Shown: positions 34,236-43,802, numbered from the stretch's first letter. The stretch: 64,000 nucleotides of DNA from Mesobacillus subterraneus (GCF_023715485.1 NZ_JAMBOF010000004.1:248001-312000); one strand, 5' to 3'. The notes: generated by a model not told the origin, from the letters alone. Made by a program: numbers and translations.

Positions 34236-35237
34236 TTAACATATCCTTGGCAGCATCGTCCCTGCAAGCCTAGACAGCAGCCTTTTTGAACCAAGAGGAG
34301 TCTCTAAAAGCAGCCGCCCTTTTTCTGTGCCGGTCACTTCTCCAATAACAACAGAATCCTTGCCTTCCGGAAAACATGTAAGTATTTCAAGTATATTTTC
34401 TTTCTCGTCAGCTGAAACAATCAGTATTGCTTTCCCCTCGTTCGCTAAATACAATGGATCGTACCCTATAAGGTCGCACATCCCATGTACCTGATCTTTT
34501 ACAGGTAAAAGCTCCTCTTTTATAAGGATGTCCAAAGAAAAATCCTCTGCGAGTTCTACTAGAGCAGTAGCAACCCCCCCGCGGGTAGGATCCCGGACAA
34601 TTTGTACACCTTCACTGTTTTGATAGACTTTATCCAGCATTTTGTTCAAAGAAGCGCAATCACTTTTGACCGGTACATTGATGCCCAGATCACCCCTAGC
34701 TGCAAGAACGGCAATCCCGTGATCACCGATTGTTCCAGTCACAATCACAGCATCTCCTTCTTTGAAGGAGAGTCTGTTGCCAAAGCTCCGGGAATAAGCT
34801 CCGATCCCGGTGGTATTTATATACACGCCATCTGCGCTGCCGCGTTCTACTACTTTTGTATCCCCGGCAACTATTTTGACACCTGCCTTACATGCTTCTT
34901 CAGCCATATCCTCTGCGATTTTCTTGAGGTCACTTATCGGAAACCCTTCCTCGATCACGAAACCGCAGGTAATATATAAAGGTATTGCTCCGCTTACAGC
35001 TAAATCATTGACGGTTCCGGCAACAGCAAGCTTCCCGATTGATCCACCCGGGAAGAAAATTGGCTTTATCACAAAGGAATCCGTCGTTACCGCTGCCAGG
35101 CTGCCTGGAATGTCCACGACTGAAGCATCAAACAACGATTCTTCATTATTTCCAAATATCTTCACAAATACATCCTTAATCAATCGGTGGCTTAACTCAC
35201 CGCCATCGCCATGAGCCAGGCTGATTATTTTTCCCAT
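34236..35237 (-). CDS. hypE: Hydrogenase maturation protein HypE
   Basis: The 333-residue PurM/ThiL-like protein dehydrates carbamoyl groups to cyanide on its own C-terminal Cys, then hands CN to the HypCD iron complex. The essential C-terminus PRIC is intact, and the N-terminal SLAHGDGGELSHRLI and VVAGDTKVV ATP-binding regions are present. It overlaps the hypD stop by one base (TAATG). It is the last gene of hypABFCDE. No terminator is evident before the stop-proximal AT-rich sequence at 34150-34230. Confidence 0.95.
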   Translation of the reverse strand: MGKIISLAHGDGGELSHRLIKDVFVKIFGNNEESLFDASVVDIPGSLAAVTTDSFVIKPIFFPGGSIGKLAVAGTVNDLAVSGAIPLYITCGFVIEEGFPISDLKKIAEDMAEEACKAGVKIVAGDTKVVERGSADGVYINTTGIGAYSRSFGNRLSFKEGDAVIVTGTIGDHGIAVLAARGDLGINVPVKSDCASLNKMLDKVYQNSEGVQIVRDPTRGGVATALVELAEDFSLDILIKEELLPVKDQVHGMCDLIGYDPLYLANEGKAILIVSADEKENILEILTCFPEGKDSVVIGEVTGTEKGRLLLETPLGSKRLLSRLAGTMLPRIC

Positions 35238-36349
35238 TAAATACTCTCCCTCATGTATTGATAATAAGCAGAGCAGCTTCCCTCAGCTGATACCATACAG
35301 GGGCCAATTGGATTCAGCGGCTTGCACGCCTTGCCGAATAGGCTGCATTCATTAGGAGAGACCAGCCCACGTATGACTTCCCCGCATCTGCACTTCGTTT
35401 TTCGAGGTTCTTCCATTCGCACGTTAAACCGTTTCTTCGCATTATATCTTTCATACCCTGGCTTAAAATCAAGGCCGCTTTTCGGGATGATGCCTATTCC
35501 CCGCCATGCCTCATCACAATGTGTAAAATAAGTAGCCATCCACTTTCTGGCGACGATATTACCCTGCTTCGTTACAATGCTCTTGTGGTCATTCAATATC
35601 TTTGCTTCAGGACTGGCAGCAATGTCGATGAGTTTATATATTCCGCTTAACAATTCTGCGGGCTCGAAGCCTGTAATCACACCAGATATGTTATATTCAT
35701 CGGCCAAGTAGCTATACGAGCCCTCACCGAGTACAATCGATACATGCCCCGGCAGGAGAAAACCATCAATCTGGGTCTCTCCCTGATCAAGTAAATACCT
35801 TAGTATCGGTTCCACCAATTTTGTCGCCATCCATATTGAAAAGTTCCCAAGACCTCGTTGATCCGCTTCCCCAATCAGCAGGGAGAGAATCGGAATTGTT
35901 GTCTCAAAGCCCACTCCTAAAAAGACGATTTCCTTATCTGGATGCTGCTCGGCAATTTTTATGGCTTCCATTGGTGAATACAATACTCGAATATCTTTTC
36001 CTGCTGTCTTGGCAGACATAAGAGTATACCTAGAACCTGGCACCCTCATCATGTCCCCGAAGGTGCAGATGATGCGCCCTTCACCTTCTGCCAGCGCGAT
36101 CATCGCATCAATGGATTTCTGGTCTGTAACGCAAACTGGGCATCCAGGTCCAGAAATCAGGTTGACCTCGTTTAACAATGCCTGCTTGACTCCTGACCTT
36201 GCGAGTGCCATTGTATGTGACCCACAGACCTCCATGAATGCTGGCTTTCTGCCATGCACTCGATAATACTCTTTTGCCTTTTCTTTTACAGCCTCAGCCA
36301 GCGGCCTGCATATTTCTGGATTTGACGATTGCTTAAGGAGTTCTAGCAT
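35237..36349 (-). CDS. hypD: Hydrogenase maturation protein HypD
   Basis: The 370-residue iron-sulfur scaffold assembles Fe(CN)2CO with HypC. Visible motifs are MEVCGSHTMALARSG, GPGCPVCVTD, FGDMMRVPGS, GFETTIP and the [4Fe-4S] Cys set in KCRCGEVIRG ... ECSLFGKACKP ... GPCMVSAEGSC. The start at 36347-36349 (GGAGG ten bases upstream, inside hypC) gives the family length; the frame extends to 36397 but has no ribosome site. Confidence 0.95.
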   Translation of the reverse strand: MLELLKQSSNPEICRPLAEAVKEKAKEYYRVHGRKPAFMEVCGSHTMALARSGVKQALLNEVNLISGPGCPVCVTDQKSIDAMIALAEGEGRIICTFGDMMRVPGSRYTLMSAKTAGKDIRVLYSPMEAIKIAEQHPDKEIVFLGVGFETTIPILSLLIGEADQRGLGNFSIWMATKLVEPILRYLLDQGETQIDGFLLPGHVSIVLGEGSYSYLADEYNISGVITGFEPAELLSGIYKLIDIAASPEAKILNDHKSIVTKQGNIVARKWMATYFTHCDEAWRGIGIIPKSGLDFKPGYERYNAKKRFNVRMEEPRKTKCRCGEVIRGLVSPNECSLFGKACKPLNPIGPCMVSAEGSCSAYYQYMRESI

Positions 36350-36557
36350 CTGCAAGCTTCCTCCATTCCTCAACACTTTCCATAGCAAATTCCTCATCGA
36401 TGATTGACATCGCCTGTCCGGCGTGGACGATCACAAAATCGCCGGTTTGTACTTCAGGAACAAAAATAATCCCAACATTTGTTGTAGAGCCCATCACATC
36501 GACAACCGCCATAAACTCGTTTTTTTCGACCACTTTCGCCGGGACACCAACACACAT
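36333..36557 (-). CDS. hypC: Hydrogenase maturation chaperone HypC
   Basis: The 74-residue protein begins MCVGVPAKVV, with the Cys2 that binds both HypD and the hydrogenase large-subunit precursor. It has the conserved GDFVIVHAGQAMSIIDEEFA. It ends inside hypD (17-base overlap) and starts three bases after hypF, so translation is coupled. Confidence 0.95.
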   Translation of the reverse strand: MCVGVPAKVVEKNEFMAVVDVMGSTTNVGIIFVPEVQTGDFVIVHAGQAMSIIDEEFAMESVEEWRKLADARTP

Positions 36558-36559
36558 GA

Positions 36560-38839
36560 TTATTTCCCCCTCCTTGCAGCAGCCACAATCAATTGGCCAA
36601 AACTCAAACCACCATCATTACAGGGCAGTTTTTTATGTGAATATACCTCAAACCCTCGATCAGATAATTCCGCTGCAAGTCTAGTTTTTAAATATCTGTT
36701 ATGGAAACTGCCGCCAGACAAAACAATCTTCCTTGTGGCAAATGCTGATTTTTTTTTCAGCTTCTCCATCCCCTGGACAAGTGCCTGGACAATCGTTTCA
36801 TGGAACTTGAGGCTGATCTCGCTTGCTGCTTTGCCGCTTAAATGTTCATGTACGATTCGTTTTAGCATTAGGCTAAAATCATAGCTTAATAGTCCGTTGC
36901 CTTCCTTAATCTCAAATGAATATATTTCATCGCAACCCATGACACCTTCAACAAGCTCTGAGAGTTTTATCGCAGCCTCGCCATCATATGTTGAAACTTC
37001 ACCAAGCCCGCATATCGCACTGACGGCGTCAAACAGCCTTCCGCACGTGCCAGCAAGCGGACTGTTAATCTTTTTATTCATCATCGTCTTCAAGATAAAT
37101 AGTTCGGTAGTCTTGGACGGATATAATTCTGCAGCCAAGGCTTCTCCTTCTTCTCCCCATTGAGCCATAAGCATCGCGCCCGCGTTTCTCCACGGTTCTT
37201 TTATCGCTTTCTCCCCTCCAGGCAAGGGCGTATAGCTTAAATGAGCCATCCTCTCATACTCAACTTCATTCCCATGTAAAATCTCGAAGCCCCATATATT
37301 CCCGTCCTCCCCATAGCCTGTGCCGTCAAGGATGATTGCCCATACCTCCCCGCTAAGCTCGTTATCCGCGATACATGCTGCCATATGGGCATGATGGTGC
37401 TGGACTTCGATAACTTCTGCGAATGGATAAGCCTTTAGTATTTCTCTCGCAGCATATCCCGGATGTAAATCTATTGCGGCAGTAAGATATGGTGTTTGTA
37501 TCCAATTTAAAAGGTTGCTCAATTCTCTTTTATAATGTTCGATTGTTTCAAAATTCTCCAAGCTGCCTATATGCGGCCCAACAAATATCTGGCTGTTTCT
37601 TCCCAGTGCAAAGGTTGATTTTTCCTGGCTGCCAAAGCCGATAATTCCATGAACATTGAATCGAGAATGAATGGGATCTGGCACATATCCTCTTGCCCTT
37701 CTCATAAAATCATTGTGGTTATCCACAACCTGGATTACTGAATCATCTACAGGGTGGAGGATTTCACGGTCATGGCAAAGATAATAATCAGCAATATCGT
37801 CCAGATAATCGAAGACATTCTCATCGTTATATAAAATGGGCAGTCCAGAAGGATTTGCGCTAGTCATCACCAAATACTGTATTTCGTTCTCTTTAAACAA
37901 CAAATGATGGAGCGGGGTATATGGCAGCATGACGCCTATTGTACTCATTCCTGGGGCTATATTTTCATGCAGATGGTACCCATTTTTTTTCCTGAGTACA
38001 ACAATTGGGGCTTCGGGACTTTTAAGCAGACTCACTTCACTATGATTTAAAGCAGCTATTTCACTTATTGCCTTGATATCTGCAGCCATGATTGCCAAAG
38101 GCCTTGAGGGCCGCATCTTTTTCGTCCGCAATAAAGCTACTGCTTTTTCATTGGCAGCATCACAGCAAAGATGGTATCCTCCCAATCCCTTGATTGCCAC
38201 TATCGCTCCACCTTTAATCAGCTCTTTCGTTTTATTGAGAGCTGATTTCCCATTCAATGCTCCTTGTTGACTGTAAAGCGTAACGGCCGGTCCACAATTA
38301 GGGCAGGCAATTGGCTGGGCATGATGCCTTCTGTTCAGCGGGTCTTTATATTCTTTTTCACAATCAGGACACATGCGAAAAGTATCCATAGAGGAAAATG
38401 TCCTGTCATATGGAAGATCTCTGATGATCGTGTAGCGTGGTCCACACTGAGTGCAATTTATAAAAGGGTAATCAAAACGGAAATTTGCTGGGTCATTCAT
38501 TTCCTTCAGGCAGTCATTACAAACAGCTGAATCCACGGGCAGCACTAACATTGATGCTCCAGCCCGTTCACTGGGTATTATAGAAAAATCCTTATAACCA
38601 ACTGCTTTTGCCGGTTTGATGATGACATCATCTATGATTGAAAGTCTTGGAGGATTTTCCTGCAGGTCAAATAGGAATGCCTCGAGATCCGTCTCCATTC
38701 CCTCAATATGAATTTTCACACCATCCATATTATTTTGAACCGTACCAATGATTCGATGTTTATTGGCTATTTTAAAGACGAATGGCCGAAACCCGACTCC
38801 CTGTACTCTCCCCAGAACAGCAACGGTCATTGCTGACAT
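36560..38839 (-). CDS. hypF: Carbamoyltransferase HypF
   Basis: The 759-residue enzyme uses carbamoyl phosphate and ATP to carbamoylate HypE. In order: an acylphosphatase domain (GRVQGVGFRPFVFKIA, about residues 10-25), a double zinc finger (CNDCLKEM ... NCTQCGPRYT ... CPDCEKEY ... ACPNCGPAV, about 105-190), a YrdC-like domain (KGLGGYHLCCDA) and the Kae1-like domain (VQHHHAHMAACIADN, LDGTGYGEDGNIWG, VLSGGSFHNRYL). The length is normal and the protein looks intact. It overlaps hypB by 13 bases. Confidence 0.95.
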   Translation of the reverse strand: MSAMTVAVLGRVQGVGFRPFVFKIANKHRIIGTVQNNMDGVKIHIEGMETDLEAFLFDLQENPPRLSIIDDVIIKPAKAVGYKDFSIIPSERAGASMLVLPVDSAVCNDCLKEMNDPANFRFDYPFINCTQCGPRYTIIRDLPYDRTFSSMDTFRMCPDCEKEYKDPLNRRHHAQPIACPNCGPAVTLYSQQGALNGKSALNKTKELIKGGAIVAIKGLGGYHLCCDAANEKAVALLRTKKMRPSRPLAIMAADIKAISEIAALNHSEVSLLKSPEAPIVVLRKKNGYHLHENIAPGMSTIGVMLPYTPLHHLLFKENEIQYLVMTSANPSGLPILYNDENVFDYLDDIADYYLCHDREILHPVDDSVIQVVDNHNDFMRRARGYVPDPIHSRFNVHGIIGFGSQEKSTFALGRNSQIFVGPHIGSLENFETIEHYKRELSNLLNWIQTPYLTAAIDLHPGYAAREILKAYPFAEVIEVQHHHAHMAACIADNELSGEVWAIILDGTGYGEDGNIWGFEILHGNEVEYERMAHLSYTPLPGGEKAIKEPWRNAGAMLMAQWGEEGEALAAELYPSKTTELFILKTMMNKKINSPLAGTCGRLFDAVSAICGLGEVSTYDGEAAIKLSELVEGVMGCDEIYSFEIKEGNGLLSYDFSLMLKRIVHEHLSGKAASEISLKFHETIVQALVQGMEKLKKKSAFATRKIVLSGGSFHNRYLKTRLAAELSDRGFEVYSHKKLPCNDGGLSFGQLIVAAARRGK

Positions 38840-39483
38840 GTTTTATATGCCTCTTCTATCCAGTTAAACCAGTCTAACAGCCCCTCTTTTGATTTGGCTG
38901 AAACAGGAATCAGTTTAGAGGAAAGGTTGATCCCTTCCAAATCCCTCTTTGCCTTCTCGACGTTAAAATCAAGATATGGAAGCAAATCGATTTTATTCAG
39001 CAGCACCAATTCGGTCCGCATGAACATCACTGGATATTTCGGAATTTTATCATTGCCTTCAGGCACGCTCAGGACCGCCACTTTGTGCATCTGTCCAAGG
39101 TCATACCCCGAAGGGCAGACAAGGTTGCCGACATTTTCAATAAATAAAACGTCGACTTCCTCCAAATCGAATTCCGGAAGAACTGCGGCAATCATCCTTG
39201 CATCGAGATGGCAACCTCCATGTGTATTGATTTGGACAGCCTTTGCGCCAGCTTTCCTGATTCTGTCCGCATCCTTCTCAGTCGCCAAATCCCCTTCTAT
39301 TACAGCGATACGGTATTTTCTCGACAACACACTGACCGTTTCTTCGAGCAGTGTAGTTTTCCCTGCCCCTGGTGAACTCATCAAATTTATGACAAGTGTT
39401 TTCGTCGTGGTGAATAATTCCCGGTTATAATCAGCAGCTTTATTATTATTGGTCAGCACATCGGTGCGCAACGTTACTTTCAT
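38827..39483 (-). CDS. hypB: Hydrogenase nickel-incorporation GTPase HypB
   Basis: The 218-residue G3E GTPase has the P-loop SSPGAGKTTLLEE near residue 38, the nickel/zinc-binding NTHGGCHLDARMI near 95 and LNKIDLLPYLDF near 158. There is no His-rich N-terminus, so nickel storage is not expected. It supplies nickel with HypA. The start at 39481-39483 has GTGGGG upstream. It overlaps the 3' end of hypA by 38 bases. Confidence 0.93.
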   Translation of the reverse strand: MKVTLRTDVLTNNNKAADYNRELFTTTKTLVINLMSSPGAGKTTLLEETVSVLSRKYRIAVIEGDLATEKDADRIRKAGAKAVQINTHGGCHLDARMIAAVLPEFDLEEVDVLFIENVGNLVCPSGYDLGQMHKVAVLSVPEGNDKIPKYPVMFMRTELVLLNKIDLLPYLDFNVEKAKRDLEGINLSSKLIPVSAKSKEGLLDWFNWIEEAYKTCQQ

Positions 39484-39844
39484 CAGCATCCCCACTCCCC
39501 TCGTAAGATAGAATTTGAAAACTTTCACCGGAAATGATTTTGCCAGAAGGAAGGCCGCAGACAGGGCAAAAGGAAATCCTGTTGTTGTCTGGCACGTAAG
39601 ATTTTGAGCACAGGATACATTCTGCCAGTGCCTTTTCAATTTGGATAAAGATCCTCGCATTCTTCTCAAAAAAATAGGCATTTTGTTCTTTATAAACTTC
39701 AAACGCCATCTTAAGTGCGTCTGGCATTGCATTGCTGATTTCTCCGACTAATAGTTCAACCATGTCAATTTTTATTATTCTTTTTGAAGCCGCATCCTCC
39801 TTGATGATGTCTATTACTTCACCCATTAATGCCATTTCGTGCAT
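39446..39844 (-). CDS. hypA: Hydrogenase nickel-incorporation protein HypA
   Basis: The 132-residue protein begins MHEMALMGEV, with the nickel-binding His2, and has the two zinc Cys pairs CILC and CPVC near residues 73-76 and 91-94. A Ser/Gly/Asp tail extends beyond the second pair. It is the first gene of the hyp operon. The start at 39842-39844 is fixed by the essential MHE; the frame extends upstream to 39901. Confidence 0.93.
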   Translation of the reverse strand: MHEMALMGEVIDIIKEDAASKRIIKIDMVELLVGEISNAMPDALKMAFEVYKEQNAYFFEKNARIFIQIEKALAECILCSKSYVPDNNRISFCPVCGLPSGKIISGESFQILSYEGSGDADESNVAHRCADQ

Positions 39845-39976
39845 AATCTCATCAATCCTATGTGTTTTTGACTTTCTTAAAAAATAGCAGCAAGTGGACA
39901 CCTTATTTAAAGCTTATGCGGAATCAATAATTCAAATGAGAGAAATATAGTGCCGCTGTACAAAAGAAGGAGAAAA

Positions 39977-40012
39977 CATAAAAAAAACTGCCAGAATAAT
40001 TCTGACAGTCTT
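39977..40012 (-). terminator. tatC terminator
   Basis: ACTGTCAGAATTATTCTGGCAGT folds into an 11 bp stem and is followed by eight T residues on the minus strand. It separates tatC from hypA, so hyp needs its own promoter in 39845-39975; none was clear. Confidence 0.88.
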
Positions 40013-40786
40013 TTACAAGGAGGATTCCTCACTATTATCTTCTTCAATGTCACCATATTTCTCTTGCCATTCTTTTTCCTTCTTCAGCTTCCGCTTATAG
40101 ACAACTTTCGAAAGATTGATGCTGATTTCATATAAGAGCAGCAGCGGAATCGTAACAATTATATCCGACATGAAATCAGGCGGCGAAATAACGACTGATA
40201 TGATGATCAGCACAAAGTATGCGTATTTTCTGATCTTAACAAGGACATAGGGATTAATGACTCCGAGCGATGTCAAGAACATGACGACAACCGGCAATTC
40301 GAACAATATACCGAAAGGGATCGTCATATGCATAATGAACTTGAAATACCTTTCTGCCGTAAAGTTCGTGACGAGCATATCCCCGCTTAGTTCTACGAGG
40401 AAATTCAGGACCGTCGGGAAAATGACAAAATATCCAAACGCAAGACCCACGAGGAACAGGATGAATAATGCAGGGATATACGAAAGTGATATTTTCCTTT
40501 CGATCGGTCTAAGCGCAGGCTTCACGAACAGCCAAATCTGGGTGGCCAGCACCGGTATAGTACCTGCAATCGCAATTATGGTGGCAAGCATAAAGTATAT
40601 CCAAACAATATCGCTCGGACCAAGAACAATCAACTTTACGTCCAGGTCACGCACAAAAAAATTATAAATATCTTCAACATAGAAGAACCCAATGCCGAAA
40701 AAGATAATAAAGGCCACCGCTGAAAGAATCAGCCTTTTCCTCAGTTCATCAAGATGATCGACCAGATTCAATTCTTTATCTTCCAT
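40013..40786 (-). CDS. tatC: Twin-arginine translocase subunit TatC
   Basis: The 257-residue protein has six predicted membrane helices and the conserved N-terminal LVDHLDELRKRLI. FAFGYFVIFP-type, GILFELPVVVMFL and VISPPDFMSDIIVTIPLLLLYE segments are also present. TatC recognises twin-arginine signal peptides of folded exported proteins. It lies 107 bases after tatA, with a terminator between, giving tatC less transcript than tatA. Confidence 0.95.
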   Translation of the reverse strand: MEDKELNLVDHLDELRKRLILSAVAFIIFFGIGFFYVEDIYNFFVRDLDVKLIVLGPSDIVWIYFMLATIIAIAGTIPVLATQIWLFVKPALRPIERKISLSYIPALFILFLVGLAFGYFVIFPTVLNFLVELSGDMLVTNFTAERYFKFIMHMTIPFGILFELPVVVMFLTSLGVINPYVLVKIRKYAYFVLIIISVVISPPDFMSDIIVTIPLLLLYEISINLSKVVYKRKLKKEKEWQEKYGDIEEDNSEESSL

Positions 40787-40858
40787 ACCAATCCCCTGCC
40801 AATTCCTTGTGGTGCTTTTTTTGAATCAGGCAGGCTCCGTGTGTACGAAGCCGCCTTG

Positions 40859-40895
40859 ATTAAAAAAGGTGTAAGACAAAAGCATCTTACACCTT
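40859..40895 (-). terminator. Terminator between tatA and tatC
   Basis: The stem GGTGTAAGA/TCTTACACC with an 8-base loop is followed by TTTTTTAATC on the minus strand. It overlaps the tatA stop. Confidence 0.82.
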
Positions 40896-41097
40896 ATTTA
40901 GTAATTTTCGTGATTTCCTTCTTTTCTTCTTCAAATTCTTCCATGACATCGCTTGTCAATTCACGAGTTGATTTCTTGAATTCGCGAAGAGTCTGGCCAA
41001 AGGCTCGGCCGATTTCAGGAAGCTTCTTTGGTCCAAAAATAATTAATGCTAAAACAAGGATTAGGATTAATCCAGGAACTCCGATGTTTGATAACAT
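40894..41097 (-). CDS. tatA: Twin-arginine translocase subunit TatA
   Basis: The 67-residue protein has a short N-terminal membrane helix ([15 protein letters not shown]), the hinge [14 protein letters not shown] and an amphipathic helix, then an acidic Lys/Glu tail. It forms the pore-like part of the Tat system with TatC. GAAGGAGATG precedes the start. Confidence 0.93.
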   Translation of the reverse strand: MLSNIGVPGLILILVLALIIFGPKKLPEIGRAFGQTLREFKKSTRELTSDVMEEFEEEKKEITKITK

Positions 41098-41269
41098 ATC
41101 AACATCTCCTTCTTCATTTTGTAAATCTACTATGATTATAGTACTTTTACTCCCCGAAATGGAGGAAAGCCGTGAAAGTTCATAAGAAATTCACAAAGCA
41201 CGCCAAAAACCAACGTTGTGTGACATTCCCTATTCTATAACATCTTTCCTTAATTATCTATTATTAATA

Positions 41270-42538
41270 TTATACCAGTAAATTAAACAGCTGATTGTCC
41301 TTGTTCAATTCCATGAATGTGAAACCCTTTTTATCCATGCTGGCGATTAGCCTCGGGTAATCATGCTTATTCTTAAGCTCAATGCCTACCAGTGCGGGGC
41401 CGCTTTCTTTGTTGTTCTTCTTCGTATATTCAAACCTTGTGATATCGTCACCGGGACCCAGTACATCATCCAAGAATTCACGCAATGCGCCGGCACGCTG
41501 AGGGAAATTGACGATGAAGTAATAGAGCAGTCCTTCGTGAAGCAGCGAGCGTTCCTTGATTTCCTGCATCCTTCCAATATCATTATTCCCCCCGCTGACA
41601 ACACAGACAACAGTTTTACCTTTGATTTGATCTTTCAGCAGATCAAGGGCTGCAATAGGCAGAGCACCTGCCGGCTCAGTGACGATGGCATGCTCATTAT
41701 ATAGCTCGAGGATTGCTGTGCAAACCTTCCCCTCTGGAACCTCAACAAGTCCATCGACGTTTTCCCTGCAGATCTCATATGTTTTGCTGCCCACACATTT
41801 AACGGCCGCACCATCGACAAAAGTATCAATCTGTTCAAGAGGAAAAGCACCATTTTGTTCAAAAGCAGCTCCCATCGAAGCGGCTCCTCTCGGTTCGACA
41901 CCAATCAGCTGTGTCGCTGGTGATACACTTTTTATGTATGTACTCAACCCAGCCATCAATCCCCCTCCGCCGATGCTTGCGACGACGTAATCAACGGATT
42001 CCTGGCAGTCGTTCAAAATTTCGACTGCAACAGTTCCCTGGCCAGCTATTACTTTTTCATCATCAAAAGGATGGATAAACTCCCTGCCTTCCCTTTCGGC
42101 GCATGCCCTGGCCTCACGATAGGAATCGTCGAAGGTATCACCCGTCAAAACGATCTCAACAAATTCACGCCCGAACATCTCTACCTGACTGACCTTTTGT
42201 CCTGGTGTTGTCGCCGGCATGAAGATTTTCCCGTTCACACCCAGTTGCCTGCAGGCGTATGCTACACCTTGAGCATGATTGCCCGCACTGGCGCAAACTA
42301 CTCCACTGTCAAGCCCTGCATCCCACAATAGCTTCATTGAATAATAAGCTCCCCTTAACTTAAAGGAACGGACATGCTGCAGATCCTCACGTTTCAAATA
42401 GATATCAGCCTCATATTTTTCTGATAAGCGCTGGTTCAATTGCAATGGTGTATGGGCAACAATCTCCTTAAGATGCCGATGGGCTATAAGAATATCTTCA
42501 ACATTCACCCATTTTTTCTTCAATGTTTCTTGTTCCAT
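41270..42538 (-). CDS. ilvA: Threonine dehydratase, biosynthetic
   Basis: The 422-residue PLP enzyme deaminates threonine to 2-oxobutyrate, the first step of isoleucine synthesis. It has the PLP Lys in VRSFKLRGAYYSM near residue 59, the Gly-rich SIGGGGLMAGL, VVSGGNND and a C-terminal ACT-like regulatory domain (about residues 325-422) with one regulatory unit. The start at 42536-42538 has GAGGGTGAC upstream. Monocistronic and next to the tat genes. Confidence 0.95.
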   Translation of the reverse strand: MEQETLKKKWVNVEDILIAHRHLKEIVAHTPLQLNQRLSEKYEADIYLKREDLQHVRSFKLRGAYYSMKLLWDAGLDSGVVCASAGNHAQGVAYACRQLGVNGKIFMPATTPGQKVSQVEMFGREFVEIVLTGDTFDDSYREARACAEREGREFIHPFDDEKVIAGQGTVAVEILNDCQESVDYVVASIGGGGLMAGLSTYIKSVSPATQLIGVEPRGAASMGAAFEQNGAFPLEQIDTFVDGAAVKCVGSKTYEICRENVDGLVEVPEGKVCTAILELYNEHAIVTEPAGALPIAALDLLKDQIKGKTVVCVVSGGNNDIGRMQEIKERSLLHEGLLYYFIVNFPQRAGALREFLDDVLGPGDDITRFEYTKKNNKESGPALVGIELKNKHDYPRLIASMDKKGFTFMELNKDNQLFNLLV

Positions 42539-42703
42539 AATTGTCACCCTCTCTTCGCCAAAAATATTAATTTGTCCATTATATCATGAAAAAGAAAAAT
42601 ATCGAGTGAATTTTTTTAATATTTAAAATCTTATACTTTAAGATTGAATAGAATGGTAGTAAAATAACATATAATAACGAAAAGATCCTGGAGGGAAGAA
42701 TGA

Positions 42704-42925
42704 ATGGAATTTTCATTGAACAGTTTTGATGGGGCTTTGCCTGTAGAGGTTACGGTAGATGAGGACAATGGACGCTACATGATTCGGAAAAGTGACACTA
42801 GCGGAGAATACTTCAACAGTCCGCTTGAGATGGTAAGATGGATCCGAGATAATTTCAGAGCCGATGATTTTTGCATCCCTGCTGAATTCAAGCAAATGAT
42901 GGAAAGCCTCGCACAATTCGAATAG
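42704..42925 (+). CDS. Conserved hypothetical protein (73 aa)
   Basis: ATG at 42704 has GGAGGG eight bases upstream. The 73-residue acidic protein (MEFSLNSFDGALPVEVTVDE...) has no membrane segment. SPLEMVRWIRDNFRADDFC looks like an amphipathic helix followed by a conserved Cys. I do not recognise the family; it reads like a small cytosolic Bacillus protein. It is divergent from ilvA and followed by a strong terminator. Confidence 0.7.
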   Translation: MEFSLNSFDGALPVEVTVDEDNGRYMIRKSDTSGEYFNSPLEMVRWIRDNFRADDFCIPAEFKQMMESLAQFE

Positions 42926-42964
42926 TTATCAATGAATTTCATCCAGCCAGTATTCGTAATAAAA

Positions 42965-42999
42965 TGAAAAGCCCCTGCAGACATGGCAGGGGCTTTTGA
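42965..42999. terminator. Bidirectional terminator
   Basis: AAAAGCCCCTGC pairs with GCAGGGGCTTTT, giving a perfect 12 bp stem with T tracts on both strands. Confidence 0.9.
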
Positions 43000-43070
43000 T
43001 GTTCACGACGGAACCTTTGCGCGGAAAAATCTTTATACAAAATAACACTCTATGTGAAAACAGCCTTCAC

Positions 43071-43802
43071 TTAAGATGCAATCCGCTTTGCATTCCGAAC
43101 ATCGATAATGATGTCCCGCACTTCTCCGGCGAGGGTAATTAAATCCTTGTCCTTGTATTGGCGGCTATACAGAGGAGGAGAGATGATGACTTTAATTTTA
43201 GCGGGTTTGACCAGCCGGCCATTTTTCTCAAATACATCCGATGTCCCTTCAATTGAAATTGGTACAATCGGAACTCCCGAATCTTTTGCAAGACGGAAAC
43301 CGCCAGCTTTAAAAATTCCAACTGGCCCGCCCTTGCTTCTCGTTCCTTCAGGGAAAATAACAAGAGAGTGCCCTTTTTTCAAAAGTTCCACACCAGACAT
43401 GATTGATTCCGATGCCTTTTCACGGTTTCTCCGATCCAAAAACACACAGTTGATGGCTTCCATCCACGAGGATAATATCGGCACTTTTTTCACTTCAATT
43501 TTTGAAATGAAGCCAAAAGGCTTGTCAATAGCTCCGATGAGTACAGGAATATCAAAATTCCCTTCATGGTTGCTGGCAAAGAGAACCGGGCCTTCCGGGA
43601 TAAGATGTTTCCCTTCAACCACTACCTCTGAGCCTGTCAATGCCATGAAAGTTTTGGACCAATTTTTTGGTGTTTCATTGATCAACTTGTCTTTTTTTTC
43701 GGGCGCCATATCTTGGGGCAATTTTCTAATTCTTGAAAGCTTGGGTAAGCTGCATACAAGGTAGCCACCCATATACAAAAAACATGCAATAAGTCGAAGC
43801 AT
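43071..43802 (-). CDS. plsC: 1-acyl-sn-glycerol-3-phosphate acyltransferase
   Basis: The 243-residue membrane-associated enzyme acylates lysophosphatidic acid to phosphatidic acid. It has an N-terminal hydrophobic segment, the HX4D motif in FASNHEGNFDIP near residue 83, and the FPEGTRSKGGPVGIFKAGGF motif near residue 152. AGGAGGAAACA precedes the ATG. Monocistronic. Confidence 0.93.
   Translation of the reverse strand: MLRLIACFLYMGGYLVCSLPKLSRIRKLPQDMAPEKKDKLINETPKNWSKTFMALTGSEVVVEGKHLIPEGPVLFASNHEGNFDIPVLIGAIDKPFGFISKIEVKKVPILSSWMEAINCVFLDRRNREKASESIMSGVELLKKGHSLVIFPEGTRSKGGPVGIFKAGGFRLAKDSGVPIVPISIEGTSDVFEKNGRLVKPAKIKVIISPPLYSRQYKDKDLITLAGEVRDIIIDVRNAKRIAS

Noticed and set aside
43108-43764. 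218-codon plus-strand frame opposite plsC
   Set aside because: A shadow of the plsC reading frame with no start signal.
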